Assembly: GCA_017303635.1 (NCBI GenBank)
Contig: JAFLCG010000024.1
Location: forward strand, 1 to 61,308
DNA from: Anaerolineae bacterium
GTDB taxonomy: Bacteria > Chloroflexota > Anaerolineae > Aggregatilineales > Phototrophicaceae
Length of the DNA: 61,308 nt
Reading direction: 5' to 3'
The position numbers and the translations under genes are program-made. Below the pieces are notes generated by a model. The model ran no database searches, was not told the DNA's origin, and was given only the letters and a program-made list of their open reading frames with translations. Shown piece by piece: positions 43,282 through 51,490 of this stretch (position 1 is the first letter of the stretch; each line of letters opens with the position of its first letter).

Positions 43282-44496
43282 ATGAGTAGCAAACCAACGG
43301 TTGTCGGGGTGATCTTCGGCGGTCGCAGTGTAGAGCATGATGTGTCCATCATTACGGGCCAGCAGGTGATTCGCGCCTTCGATCCTGCGCGCTATGAAGT
43401 TGTGCCGATTTACATTGATCGGGAAGGGCGTTGGTTCACGGGTGAACCATTGCTGGAGATTAAGAACTTCAATAATGAAGTGGTGAGTTTAAAGGGCGTC
43501 GAGAGCGCTATTCTGTCGCCTTCGGTACAGCATCACGGTCTGATCATTAACCCGACTGCCGGACGTTTTGAAAAAAGTGAAGTTAAGCGACTGGATGTGA
43601 TTTTCCCGACGGTACATGGTTCTCATGGCGAAGATGGTACGCTCCAGGGATTGTTTGAGCTGGCGGATATTCCCTACGTAGGATGTGGCGTATTGGGTTC
43701 GGCTCTTGCCAATGACAAGATCCTCACCAAGATCGTTCTGAGCCAACAGGGAATTCCCGTGACTGAGGCAGTATCGTTTAGCCGCGCTGAATGGGAACAG
43801 GCGCCTGATAACGTCGTTAGCCATATCACCCATGAATTGAAGTACCCCGTTTTTGTCAAACCGGCGACCTTGGGTTCCAGTATCGGCATTGGCAAGGCCA
43901 ATGATGAAACGATGCTAAGGGCCTGCATCGAAGTGGCACTGAACTTAGATAGTCGGGTGCTGGTAGAAATTGGGATAGAAAATGCGCTTGAGATCAATTG
44001 TGCAGTCATGGGGAACGGCACAGAGATCACGGCATCTGTATTGGAGCAACCCGTCTCGTGGGATGACTTTCTCTCATTCGAGGATAAATATACACGGGGT
44101 GGCGGTGGCGGCATGAAGGGTGCCGAACGGCTAATTCCTGCGCCGCTGAAATCTGATCTCACCGAACGGATTCAACAGATGGCAGTCCAGGCCTTTCGGG
44201 CTATTGAAGGGCGTGGTACAGCGAGACTGGATTTTCTCGTCAAGCTGGATACCGATGAAATTATCCTCAACGAGATTAATACTATGCCAGGGTCGCTGGC
44301 ATTTTACTTATGGCAACATCAAGGGATGCAGCCGCGAGATGTCGCTGTCAAGTTAGTGGAATTGGCCCAGGACGCATATGTCAACAAGCGCCGTAATACC
44401 TATAACTACCAGAGTAATCTGGTGGAGTTGACTGCCCAGAGAGGCTTGAAGGGTGTTAAGGGCAAAGGACGGGTTCCGGCAGCGACTCCGCGTTAA
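43282..44496 (+). CDS. ddl: D-alanine--D-alanine ligase
   Basis: A 404-residue ATP-grasp enzyme that makes D-Ala-D-Ala for peptidoglycan. The N-terminus VVGVIFGGRSVEHDVSIITG is the Ddl signature, YVGCGVLGSALANDKILTK the hinge, VFVKPATLGSSIGIGKA the ATP-binding loop, and IILNEINTMPGS the metal-binding end. It is about 40 residues longer than typical Ddl, mainly in the N-terminal insert and a basic C-terminal tail (QRGLKGVKGKGRVPAA). Its stop overlaps the convergent regulator gene by four bases. The resistance-type D-Ala-D-Lac variants cannot be excluded with certainty, but nothing points to them. Confidence 0.95.
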   Translation: MSSKPTVVGVIFGGRSVEHDVSIITGQQVIRAFDPARYEVVPIYIDREGRWFTGEPLLEIKNFNNEVVSLKGVESAILSPSVQHHGLIINPTAGRFEKSEVKRLDVIFPTVHGSHGEDGTLQGLFELADIPYVGCGVLGSALANDKILTKIVLSQQGIPVTEAVSFSRAEWEQAPDNVVSHITHELKYPVFVKPATLGSSIGIGKANDETMLRACIEVALNLDSRVLVEIGIENALEINCAVMGNGTEITASVLEQPVSWDDFLSFEDKYTRGGGGGMKGAERLIPAPLKSDLTERIQQMAVQAFRAIEGRGTARLDFLVKLDTDEIILNEINTMPGSLAFYLWQHQGMQPRDVAVKLVELAQDAYVNKRRNTYNYQSNLVELTAQRGLKGVKGKGRVPAATPR

Positions 44497-45200
44497 GTTT
44501 GCGCTTCCAGATGCGAGTGGAAGCGGTAACCAATGCCATATTCATTCTGAATATAGGTTGGTTCCTTGGCGTTAGGTTCTATCTTGCGGCGCAAATGGGA
44601 AACGTAGATGCGCGGGTAGTGATTCTCGCGGATATATTCGGCTCCCCAGACTTGTTCTAGTAGCTGGGAGAAGGTCAGGATGCTCCCGGGGTTGCGAATG
44701 AAGATAGAGAGAAGCTTGAACTCGGTGGGTGTTAAACGGACTTCTTCGCCACGCACCCTTACAATACGGCTGGAGAGGTCCACACTCAAGTAAGAATCTG
44801 CGTAACCATTGACTGCTTGGGGTTGTAGCATCCCAGTGAGTTTCGAGCGGCGCAGTAGTGCTCGCACCCGCGCTACAAACTCGACCAATCGCAGTGGTTT
44901 CAGGACATATTCATCGGCTCCCAAATCCAGTGCTTGAGCAATATCCTTTTCGGTCACGGCTCTGCCGGTCATGATTAGGATTGGTACTGTCGAGACTTCT
45001 CGAATTCGCTGACAGAGCGTGCGTCCATCCATGATGGGTAGCCCGACATCAATAATGCATAGAGATGGTTGCTGCTGGTGGAAGGCTCGCAATCCTTCTA
45101 ATCCATTGGTGGCGGTGATGACCCGGAACCCCTGGGCTTCTAGATCTTGCCGAAGCAGAAATAGCATCTCCAGGTCATCTTCAATGATCAGAATCGTCAT
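44493..45200 (-). CDS. OmpR/PhoB-type response regulator
   Basis: A 235-residue protein. The receiver has EDD at 7-9, D51 in CIIDVGLPIMDG, Thr78 and Lys101 (VLKPLRL), so it is complete. The winged helix has LTPTEFKLLSIFIRNPGSIL and YPRIYVSHLRRKIEPN, with the wing YIQNEYGIGYRF. It has no kinase gene beside it. The start ATG at 45200 follows a promoter whose predicted start point leaves a leader of only about five bases. Confidence 0.92.
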   Translation of the reverse strand: MTILIIEDDLEMLFLLRQDLEAQGFRVITATNGLEGLRAFHQQQPSLCIIDVGLPIMDGRTLCQRIREVSTVPILIMTGRAVTEKDIAQALDLGADEYVLKPLRLVEFVARVRALLRRSKLTGMLQPQAVNGYADSYLSVDLSSRIVRVRGEEVRLTPTEFKLLSIFIRNPGSILTFSQLLEQVWGAEYIRENHYPRIYVSHLRRKIEPNAKEPTYIQNEYGIGYRFHSHLEAQT

Positions 45201-45212
45201 AGTTGAATTCTG

Positions 45213-45241
45213 CTTATACTATTGCGGATTATTTCTTGCAA
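45213..45241 (-). promoter_or_regulatory. Promoter of the orphan response regulator
   Basis: On the minus strand TTGCAA (45241-45236), 17-base spacer, TATAAG (45218-45213). The ATG is 12 bases beyond the -10, so the leader is very short and no Shine-Dalgarno site fits. Confidence 0.6.
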
Positions 45242-45300
45242 TGTTAATGATGTAACCTAACGGCTTCCTTTCGCCTTATATTGCATAAATTTCATAATTG

Positions 45301-46347
45301 TTAGTGCACGCGAATGATTTGCCCACTTGCTGCCCGAATGAGCCGGTCGCGTATGGCAAGACCTATACCACTTGCAGGTGGGGCGTCGGCCAATATGACA
45401 TCCACACCCTGTGAATCGAGTTCGCGCATAGCTCGGAAGAGACCGCTGGCGGCACTTTCAAGCGTTTCACCAGCATGGATCACCTTTGCGCCAGCTTGTT
45501 CATAGCGGGTGGGGTTGTCCATGATGATTAATACCCCTACTGATTTACCAAGCTGCTGTTGCTCAGCGATACCTTGGATGAGAGCTATCTGTACAGCATC
45601 ACGTGATCCGTCATAGAGCATCAGGCGAGCACGGGGAGCATAGTGGGTCAGTAGCATCCCTGGGCCGGTGGCAGCACTTGTCTCATTCAAATACGCGGGC
45701 ACGAACTTTAGATCTGGAATATACGAATGTAACTGCTCTAGTGAGATGCCCCCGGGACGTAAGAGACATGGTTCTGTACCACTGACATCCAGTACTGTCG
45801 ATTCGACACCGATCAGGGTCGGGCCACTGTCGATGACCGCATCAATCCGCTCATCCAGATCATCGAGGACATGCTGGGCAGAAGTTGGGCTAGTATGACC
45901 GAACCGATTGGCGCTGGGGCCGACGACGGGTACACCTGCCTCTTCGATAAGGCGGCAGATGACCGGGTGAGCAGGTAGACGTACTGCGACCGTATTTTTG
46001 CCTGCACTGACTTCTGCCGGGATGGACTCCTTGCGCGGCAAGACCAGGGTCAGTGGCCCCGGCCAGAAGGCTGCTGCGAGCTGTTGTGCCAGCAGGGGCA
46101 TTCTGGCCGCCACCTGATTGACCTGTTCGGCATGGGCAATATGGACGATCAGGGGGTCGGTTGCTGGACGCCCCTTGGCGTGAAAGACCGCCTCTACTGC
46201 GGTGCGGTTGAATACATCGGCTCCCAGGGCATAGACAGTCTCGGTTGGGAAGGCGACCAGTCCTCCTCGCCGGATAATGGCGGCAGCCTGTTCCAAGTCA
46301 GTGGCGTCAATGTGTAGCGGGTCAATCGGAATAACTTCGGTTTTCAC
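45301..46347 (-). CDS. Threonylcarbamoyl-AMP synthase, Sua5 long form
   Basis: A 348-residue protein starting with GTG at 46347. The YrdC domain (about 15-200) has IIRRGGLVAFPTETVYALG, KGRPATDPLIVHIA, FWPGPLTLVLPRK, VAVRLPAHP and VVGPSANRFGHTSPT. The C-terminal Sua5 domain (about 230-348) is present, so this is the two-domain form. It makes threonylcarbamoyl-AMP for the t6A37 modification of ANN-decoding tRNAs. A TACAAT -10 on the minus strand (46386-46381) with TTATCG 17 bases before it is a possible promoter. Confidence 0.93.
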   Translation of the reverse strand: MKTEVIPIDPLHIDATDLEQAAAIIRRGGLVAFPTETVYALGADVFNRTAVEAVFHAKGRPATDPLIVHIAHAEQVNQVAARMPLLAQQLAAAFWPGPLTLVLPRKESIPAEVSAGKNTVAVRLPAHPVICRLIEEAGVPVVGPSANRFGHTSPTSAQHVLDDLDERIDAVIDSGPTLIGVESTVLDVSGTEPCLLRPGGISLEQLHSYIPDLKFVPAYLNETSAATGPGMLLTHYAPRARLMLYDGSRDAVQIALIQGIAEQQQLGKSVGVLIIMDNPTRYEQAGAKVIHAGETLESAASGLFRAMRELDSQGVDVILADAPPASGIGLAIRDRLIRAASGQIIRVH

Positions 46348-46482
46348 AGTGGATGTTCTCTGGTGGCTGAACCTCCGTGCATTGTAGCAGAGCCAGATGT
46401 GAGCGATAAGTTAAGCCTCTGTGAGCCACCTGTAGCCAGATTAGTGAGTGTGGTATCCTCAGAGCATGAAGTAAATGGATGA

Positions 46483-48057
46483 GTGATTGTGCCATATCAA
46501 TCCAAATTTGGTCGTCCGCAGAATCTCCATATCGGTCCTTCAGCGGGTTATCGTGGTTCAGGCCCAACCATTTCTGAGCGCGCTCTGGATGGTATTCCGG
46601 GTTGTCTGGCATGGCTCGCACTCGTTTTTTCGATCATTGCGGCCTTTGCCTTCCCCCGCACTTTACTATTGATCGCCGCGCTGTTGGGTTTTTACTCGGC
46701 AGTGCGGTTTTTATTTGCCGGCATCGCCAATGTCATGGGCCTCCGCAAGATCAAAAGATGGGAAGCGACGAATTGGCGTGACCGGCATCGGGTAGAATCC
46801 ACGGCGGAGTCACTCATCTGGGAATCGGTACAGCATGTTGTAATTATTCCCAACTACAAAGAGCCGATTGAAATCCTCCGCCGCACCCTGGATAACCTGG
46901 CTTCCAAGCGGTTGGCGAAAACGCAGATGAATATCATTTTGGCGATGGAGGCTGCTGACTCAGACTGTACCAGTAAGGCCGAACAACTCCTGTCCGAATA
47001 CGAAGGGCAGTTTCACACGCTTTATTTTGCTGTACACCCTCGTGGCTTGCCGGGGGAGATGCAGTGCAAATCGGCTAATCAAGCTTGGGCGGCCCGTTGG
47101 ATCAAGCGCAAGCTGGTCGACCAACTCGGCTATAACATCGATTACATTGTAGTGACGACCATGGATGCCGATACGCTCTGGCACGAAGACTATTTTGAAG
47201 CGCTGACCTATCTGTTCGCAACGAATCCTGATCGGCACTTGCGCTTCTGGCAGGCTCCCATTCGTTACCATACCAACATCTGGGATATCAATCCGCTGCT
47301 AAGGATTGTAAACGCCTATTCGACTGCCTTTGAACTGGCCTATCTGGCGGCTCCTTGGTGGATACCGATGCCGATGTCCTCTTATTCGCTCAGCTTGCGC
47401 TTGCTTGATTCGAGTGGCTACTGGGATGGCGACGTGATTGCCGACGAATGGCATATGTTTATCAAGGCGTACTTTGTGCGGGAAGGGCAGGTCAAGCTGG
47501 ACCGCATTTTCCTGCCATTTTCGGCGACGGCAGTGACAGGGGACACGCTCTGGCAGGCGATTGTCAATCGCTATCAACAAACGTTGCGGCATGCCTGGGG
47601 AAGCAAGGAAGTGGGTTATATAGTCGCCCGTATGATCGAGCGGCCTGATGTGGACTTCAATACCTCGTTTAAGCTCTTATTCCGGGTGGCTCATGATATT
47701 CTGCTGGCAGGCGCGGGTTGGGTGATTCTGACAGCCGGTAGCCAATTACCGTTTCTGATGCATCCGGGACTATTGGGGCAGGTACTGAACGAAGGCTTGA
47801 ATAACCCGGTGTATGTGTTGTTGCAAATCTCCTTCCTGCTTGTGACAATTTTGGGCATTGTCTTTTGGTTTCAGGATGTAATCGTTCGTCCTCCACGCAC
47901 GCATAAACAAACCCTTATGGAGCGGGTCTGGACTCTCCTCAGTTTTCCGCTGCTACCGATTTTGACCCTCATCTTTGTTGCCATTCCGGTCATGCAGGCC
48001 CAGACCCGCCTCTTGATTGGTATCCCCCTGCGCTTCAAAGTTAGTCGGAAGACCTAA
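46483..48057 (+). CDS. Membrane glycosyltransferase family 2
   Basis: A 524-residue protein. Two N-terminal helices (about 42-85) precede a GT2 catalytic domain with VVIIPNYKEPIEILRRTLDN, the metal-binding D-A-D at 228-230 (TTMDADTLWH), and a DSSGYWDGDVIADEWHMFIK stretch giving the ED/DEW-type acceptor site. Further helices lie near 415-440, 450-475 and 485-515. The order resembles processive cellulose-synthase-like enzymes, but the QxxRW motif is replaced around RYQQTLRHAWG, so it may not be processive. GTG at 46483 is used; GTG two codons later is equally possible. Confidence 0.78.
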   Translation: MIVPYQSKFGRPQNLHIGPSAGYRGSGPTISERALDGIPGCLAWLALVFSIIAAFAFPRTLLLIAALLGFYSAVRFLFAGIANVMGLRKIKRWEATNWRDRHRVESTAESLIWESVQHVVIIPNYKEPIEILRRTLDNLASKRLAKTQMNIILAMEAADSDCTSKAEQLLSEYEGQFHTLYFAVHPRGLPGEMQCKSANQAWAARWIKRKLVDQLGYNIDYIVVTTMDADTLWHEDYFEALTYLFATNPDRHLRFWQAPIRYHTNIWDINPLLRIVNAYSTAFELAYLAAPWWIPMPMSSYSLSLRLLDSSGYWDGDVIADEWHMFIKAYFVREGQVKLDRIFLPFSATAVTGDTLWQAIVNRYQQTLRHAWGSKEVGYIVARMIERPDVDFNTSFKLLFRVAHDILLAGAGWVILTAGSQLPFLMHPGLLGQVLNEGLNNPVYVLLQISFLLVTILGIVFWFQDVIVRPPRTHKQTLMERVWTLLSFPLLPILTLIFVAIPVMQAQTRLLIGIPLRFKVSRKT

Positions 48058-48123
48058 CTGGAGTTGCCAGTAGACAGTTCACAGTTCTTAGTTAAGATTC
48101 TGCCACATCCATATTCCATTTTC

Positions 48124-48143
48124 GGGCGCACAGCCGTGCGCCC
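48124..48143. repeat. GC-rich palindrome in a gene gap
   Basis: GGGCGCAC and GTGCGCCC flank AGCC. CCTAC follows rather than a T-run, so it is not a usual terminator. Palindromes of this composition are common as dispersed small repeats in Chloroflexota and cyanobacteria. Confidence 0.5.
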
Positions 48144-48203
48144 CTACACGCGGTGGACGTAGGCGCGTTTGTGTGCGCTCTTTCGTCCCAACGGGGGCTT
48201 CAC

Positions 48204-49109
48204 ATGGCAAAAGTAGGATATATCGGCCTTGGCATTATGGGCGGGTCGATTGCCAGGAATCTGATTAAAGCCGGGCATGAACTGGTAGTACATAATCGCA
48301 GCCAGCGAGCCGTCGATGAACTGGTGGCTCTCGGTGCGACTGGTGCCAGCACTCCCAAGGAAGTAGCTCGGCAGGTCGAGTTTGTTTTCACGAATCTGCC
48401 GGATACCCCGGATGTTGAAGCTGTTGTCTTGGGGCGGGATGGCATTATTGAGGGCGCACATGAGGGTCTGATTTACATTGACAACAGCACCATCAAGCCC
48501 GAAGCAGCCCGGTCGATTGCGGAGAAATTACTTGCAGTCGGGGTGCAGGCGCTTGATGCACCGGTCAGCGGTGGTGATGTGGGTGCGAAGAACGGTACAC
48601 TGACCATCATGGTCGGTGGGCCAGAGGCCGCTTTTCAGAAAGCTGAACCACTTTTCCAGGCGATGGGTAAAGCCTGGGTTCTGGTTGGGGAAAGCGGTGC
48701 TGGGCAGATTGCTAAAGTGTGTAACCAGATCATCGTTGGGGCACAGATGGTCGGCATGGCGGAGGCGCTCATTACCGCCCAAAAAGCCGGAGTTGATCCC
48801 AGCCGTGTGGTTGACGCCATCAAGGGTGGTGCTGCCCAGATGTGGACGCTTGATGTCAAGCCACCGCGCCTATTTGCTGGTAATCGTGGGCCGGGGTTCA
48901 AAGCTTATATGCAGCATAAAGACCTGGGCATTTGCCTCGATACCGGACGCACCTATGGCATCCCACTGCCCATGACTGCGGTCGTCATGCAGTTGTACAC
49001 TGCCATGCTGGAGATGGGAATGCGCGAGCAGGACAATAGCGCTGTCGTCGGTGTCTATGAGTCGCTCACCGGCGTCAAGCTCAGTGAACCTCTAAAGGGC
49101 GATTCATGA
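48204..49109 (+). CDS. NAD(P)-dependent beta-hydroxyacid dehydrogenase, GarR/MmsB-like
   Basis: A 301-residue protein. GYIGLGIMGGSIARNL (6-21) is the dinucleotide site, FTNLPDTPDVEAV and DAPVSGGDVGAKNGTL the substrate loop, and GAGQIAKVCNQ the catalytic helix, with Lys171. The family includes 2-hydroxy-3-oxopropionate reductase and 3-hydroxyisobutyrate dehydrogenase; the substrate loop is compatible with the former. Start at ATG 48204 is preceded by ACGGGGG; an earlier in-frame start would run through the palindrome region. Confidence 0.88.
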   Translation: MAKVGYIGLGIMGGSIARNLIKAGHELVVHNRSQRAVDELVALGATGASTPKEVARQVEFVFTNLPDTPDVEAVVLGRDGIIEGAHEGLIYIDNSTIKPEAARSIAEKLLAVGVQALDAPVSGGDVGAKNGTLTIMVGGPEAAFQKAEPLFQAMGKAWVLVGESGAGQIAKVCNQIIVGAQMVGMAEALITAQKAGVDPSRVVDAIKGGAAQMWTLDVKPPRLFAGNRGPGFKAYMQHKDLGICLDTGRTYGIPLPMTAVVMQLYTAMLEMGMREQDNSAVVGVYESLTGVKLSEPLKGDS

Positions 49110-49464
49110 TCCGCATCTTGAGGTCTGTGGGGAATGGCCTTCTCACATTCAACACACAGTCATGAAATTTGAACTTACGCATCTCCCCCCATATCTTGGG
49201 GTGGATTAGGGCGTCTGCGATCGTGTATCCGCCCATGGCTGCGTATGTCCTGAAATATCCCAAAATAGGAGCATGTGTTCTTTTTTTGGACTCGGTGTGT
49301 GATATTGTTGTTCCAAGTGTGAAAGTAGGGGCTGATGTTGTCGAAGACACGATGACAATCTGCGCTCGTATATCCGCTTGCCGTCGTGATGACGATGATG
49401 CAGAAACATCGCTGCCTTCAGGTATAATCGGCACACGACGAATGTAGAGACAGGCAGACTGATC
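49110..49464 (+). other. Gene-free stretch before the pseudouridine synthase gene
   Basis: I see no credible gene in these 355 bases on either strand: open frames of 90-117 codons have unlikely composition and no ribosome sites. A short CCCC...GGGG hairpin lies at about 49185-49203. A TATAAT at 49423-49428, inside GGTATAATCGGC, is a good -10 for the gene starting at 49465; its -35 is poor. Confidence 0.5.
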
Positions 49465-50406
49465 GTGAAAGAACGTGTACAGAAACTAATGGCGCAGGCC
49501 AATATCGCTTCCCGGCGTGGTGCTGAAGCGCTGATCGAACAGGGTCGGGTCCGTGTCAATGGCAAAGTGATCAAGTTGGGTGACCAGGCTGACCCGCGGG
49601 TAGATATGATCGAGGTGGATGGTCAGAAACTGGCTTTCTCCGATTCCAAAACCTATATTGCCGTTAACAAACCGCGCAATGTCCTTAGTACCACCGATCC
49701 TCACGAGGGTGATACGCGTCGTACCGTACGCGACCTGATTCCCGTAGAAGGGCATTTGTTCAGCATAGGTCGTTTGGATGCCGATAGCGAAGGCTTGATG
49801 GTATTCACCAATGATGGTGAGTTAGCTAACCAGCTTTCTCACCCCCGCTACCGTCATACCAAGACCTATAAAGTGGTGGTGAACGGACTTCCTTCGTTAG
49901 AGACGCTCGAACGCTGGCAGAAAGGGATTACGCTGGTTGAGGAAGATGGTACTAGCTATACCACCAAGCCCTGCTATGTGAAGATCACCGATGGCGGGCG
50001 GGAAACTACGCTGCGTATTGTGATGACCGAAGGCAAAAAGCGTCAGATTCGTCGAATAGCATCGCTGCTCGGCCATCCTGTGATCTCCTTGGTCCGTACC
50101 CATCTGGGTCGTTTGCAATTGGGTACGATCCGACCTGGTGAATGGCGCGAATTAGACGCTAATGACCTGAAGCTGTTGAAGATGACGGCACCAGAAATAG
50201 GTAGCATCAGTAAAGCGCCGAACCGCCCGTACCGACCTGCTGACACGGGCGAAGAATCATCAGGCCGTCCCCAGGGCCGTAAGCCAACAGGAGGGCCTAC
50301 CAGAGATCGTAAGCCCGCTACACCACGTGGTGGACGGCGCGCTGAACGTGGCGGTGATGCGCCGCGGGGTGGGGGCAAACCCCGGAGGCCAAAGCGTTCA
50401 TCATGA
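49465..50406 (+). CDS. Pseudouridine synthase, RluB/RsuA family
   Basis: A 313-residue protein. The N-terminal S4 RNA-binding domain is present (RVQKLMAQANIASRRGAEAL, then GRVRVNGKVIKLGDQ). The catalytic motif GRLDADSEGLMVFTNDG has Asp105. KTYKVVVNG and EGKKRQIRRIASLLGHPVISLVR complete the family pattern. RluB-type enzymes modify 23S rRNA. The last 75 residues are basic and rich in Pro, Arg and Gly, a probable disordered RNA-binding tail. GTG start at 49465. It overlaps plsC by four bases. Confidence 0.9.
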   Translation: MKERVQKLMAQANIASRRGAEALIEQGRVRVNGKVIKLGDQADPRVDMIEVDGQKLAFSDSKTYIAVNKPRNVLSTTDPHEGDTRRTVRDLIPVEGHLFSIGRLDADSEGLMVFTNDGELANQLSHPRYRHTKTYKVVVNGLPSLETLERWQKGITLVEEDGTSYTTKPCYVKITDGGRETTLRIVMTEGKKRQIRRIASLLGHPVISLVRTHLGRLQLGTIRPGEWRELDANDLKLLKMTAPEIGSISKAPNRPYRPADTGEESSGRPQGRKPTGGPTRDRKPATPRGGRRAERGGDAPRGGGKPRRPKRSS

Positions 50407-51125
50407 GCCAGTCTGCCGAAGTGCAAGCCTATGTTGCCCGGCAACCAAGCCTGACCTGGCGACGCCATGCCCTGCGCGGCTTTATCCGGTGGCTGGGCTT
50501 CCGGGTCTTATGGGATGTGCAGGTTACGGGTGCCGAGAATATTCCAGCCAGTAGCCCTGCAATCATCATGATGAACCACATTTCTGCTATTGACCCAATC
50601 TTGTGTATGGGAGCTGTCACCAATCGCTTTGTGATCCCCATGACCAAGATCGAAAATGCCCAGAACTGGTTCTTCAATTTCTTCATCTGGTGGTGGGGGG
50701 CCTACACCGTCCGACGTGGGGAGATTGATCGCAAAGCGTTAATGAACTCGATTGAGTTGGCAAAGGCCAGTCAGATGATCTTGCTCGCGCCGGAAGGCAC
50801 CCGCCACTCGGAAGGGCTGGTGGAGGCGAAGGATGGGCTGGCGTACATTGCCACTAAATCGGATGCGATCATTATCCCGACAGGCATCGCTGGAGCAACC
50901 GACTGGAAAGAACGGTTGCTCAAGTTCCAGCGTCCACACATTCGCGTTAACTTCGGGCGACCCTTCCGCTTAAAGGCTGCGGGGGAGCGCGTGCCACGCG
51001 AGTCGCTCACGGCCATGTCTCACGAGGCGATGTACCAACTGGCGCTGGCAGTGCCGGACGAATCCCTGCGCGGTTTTTACTCTGATGTGAGTAAAGCTAC
51101 GACGAGCTATCTGGAGTTTGTCTAG
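50403..51125 (+). CDS. 1-acylglycerol-3-phosphate O-acyltransferase (PlsC family)
   Basis: A 240-residue protein. The HX4D motif is NHISAID with His59 and Asp64; EGTRHSEG and IIPTGIAGATDW match acyltransferase blocks III and IV. PlsC acylates lysophosphatidic acid to phosphatidic acid at the membrane. One hydrophobic stretch near the N-terminus could sit on the membrane. ATG at 50403 overlaps the previous stop as ATGA. Confidence 0.88.
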   Translation: MSQSAEVQAYVARQPSLTWRRHALRGFIRWLGFRVLWDVQVTGAENIPASSPAIIMMNHISAIDPILCMGAVTNRFVIPMTKIENAQNWFFNFFIWWWGAYTVRRGEIDRKALMNSIELAKASQMILLAPEGTRHSEGLVEAKDGLAYIATKSDAIIIPTGIAGATDWKERLLKFQRPHIRVNFGRPFRLKAAGERVPRESLTAMSHEAMYQLALAVPDESLRGFYSDVSKATTSYLEFV

Positions 51126-51161
51126 ATCGCTATAGCTGTCTGCAAGGCCTAGTGCCTTATC

Positions 51162-51190
51162 TTGTTAATAGGTTACGTTGAATGTTTTAA
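51162..51190 (+). promoter_or_regulatory. Candidate promoter of the ribozyme-glmS transcript
   Basis: TTGTTA (51162-51167), 17-base spacer, TTTTAA (51185-51190). The message would begin near 51197, about 29 bases before the ribozyme cleavage site. Confidence 0.35.
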
Positions 51191-51220
51191 GGAGGCGTCC
51201 GGCGTCTTGTAATGAGGGAT

Positions 51221-51450
51221 GACCAGCGCATGGCCCCGCCCTAGATGCGGGGTGACGAGGTGACGGTTGCTGACCGCGAGGTCAGCCGAAAATCGATTAG
51301 ATCAGCGGATGCCGTCCGGGTGCCGACCACACACCCGCAGTCACTTTCCCCGACAATTGAAGTCAGGCACGAAAACCCGGTGTGAACCGGTCACAAGTGC
51401 TGGGCCTGTGGATGAACTCACCAGCGGCTTCCGACGCCTCGCTGGTCGAG
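51221..51450 (+). ncRNA. glmS ribozyme/riboswitch
   Basis: It lies directly upstream of glmS. The conserved core is readable: A|GCGC at 51225/51226 (predicted cleavage between them), a hairpin CCCCGC (51234-51239) with GCGGGG (51247-51252), TGACGAGG, then GACGG (51262-51266) pairing with CCGTC (51312-51316), and GCGGATGCCGTCCGG. In the well-studied ribozymes these positions are GGAGG and CCUCC, so the pairing is kept while bases change. Glucosamine-6-phosphate acts as cofactor for self-cleavage, which lowers glmS expression. The 3' limit is approximate; the hairpins beyond 51320 correspond to P3-P4. Confidence 0.92.
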
Positions 51451-51490
51451 TGTTCTTGTCAATCTCAATCAACTAAAGGACACAACGACT

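Noticed and set aside
49169..49447. 92-codon open frame before the pseudouridine synthase gene
   Set aside because: No ribosome site, protein composition unlike neighbours, and it covers the likely promoter at 49423.
51267..51476. 69-codon open frame upstream of glmS
   Set aside because: It lies entirely inside the glmS ribozyme region.
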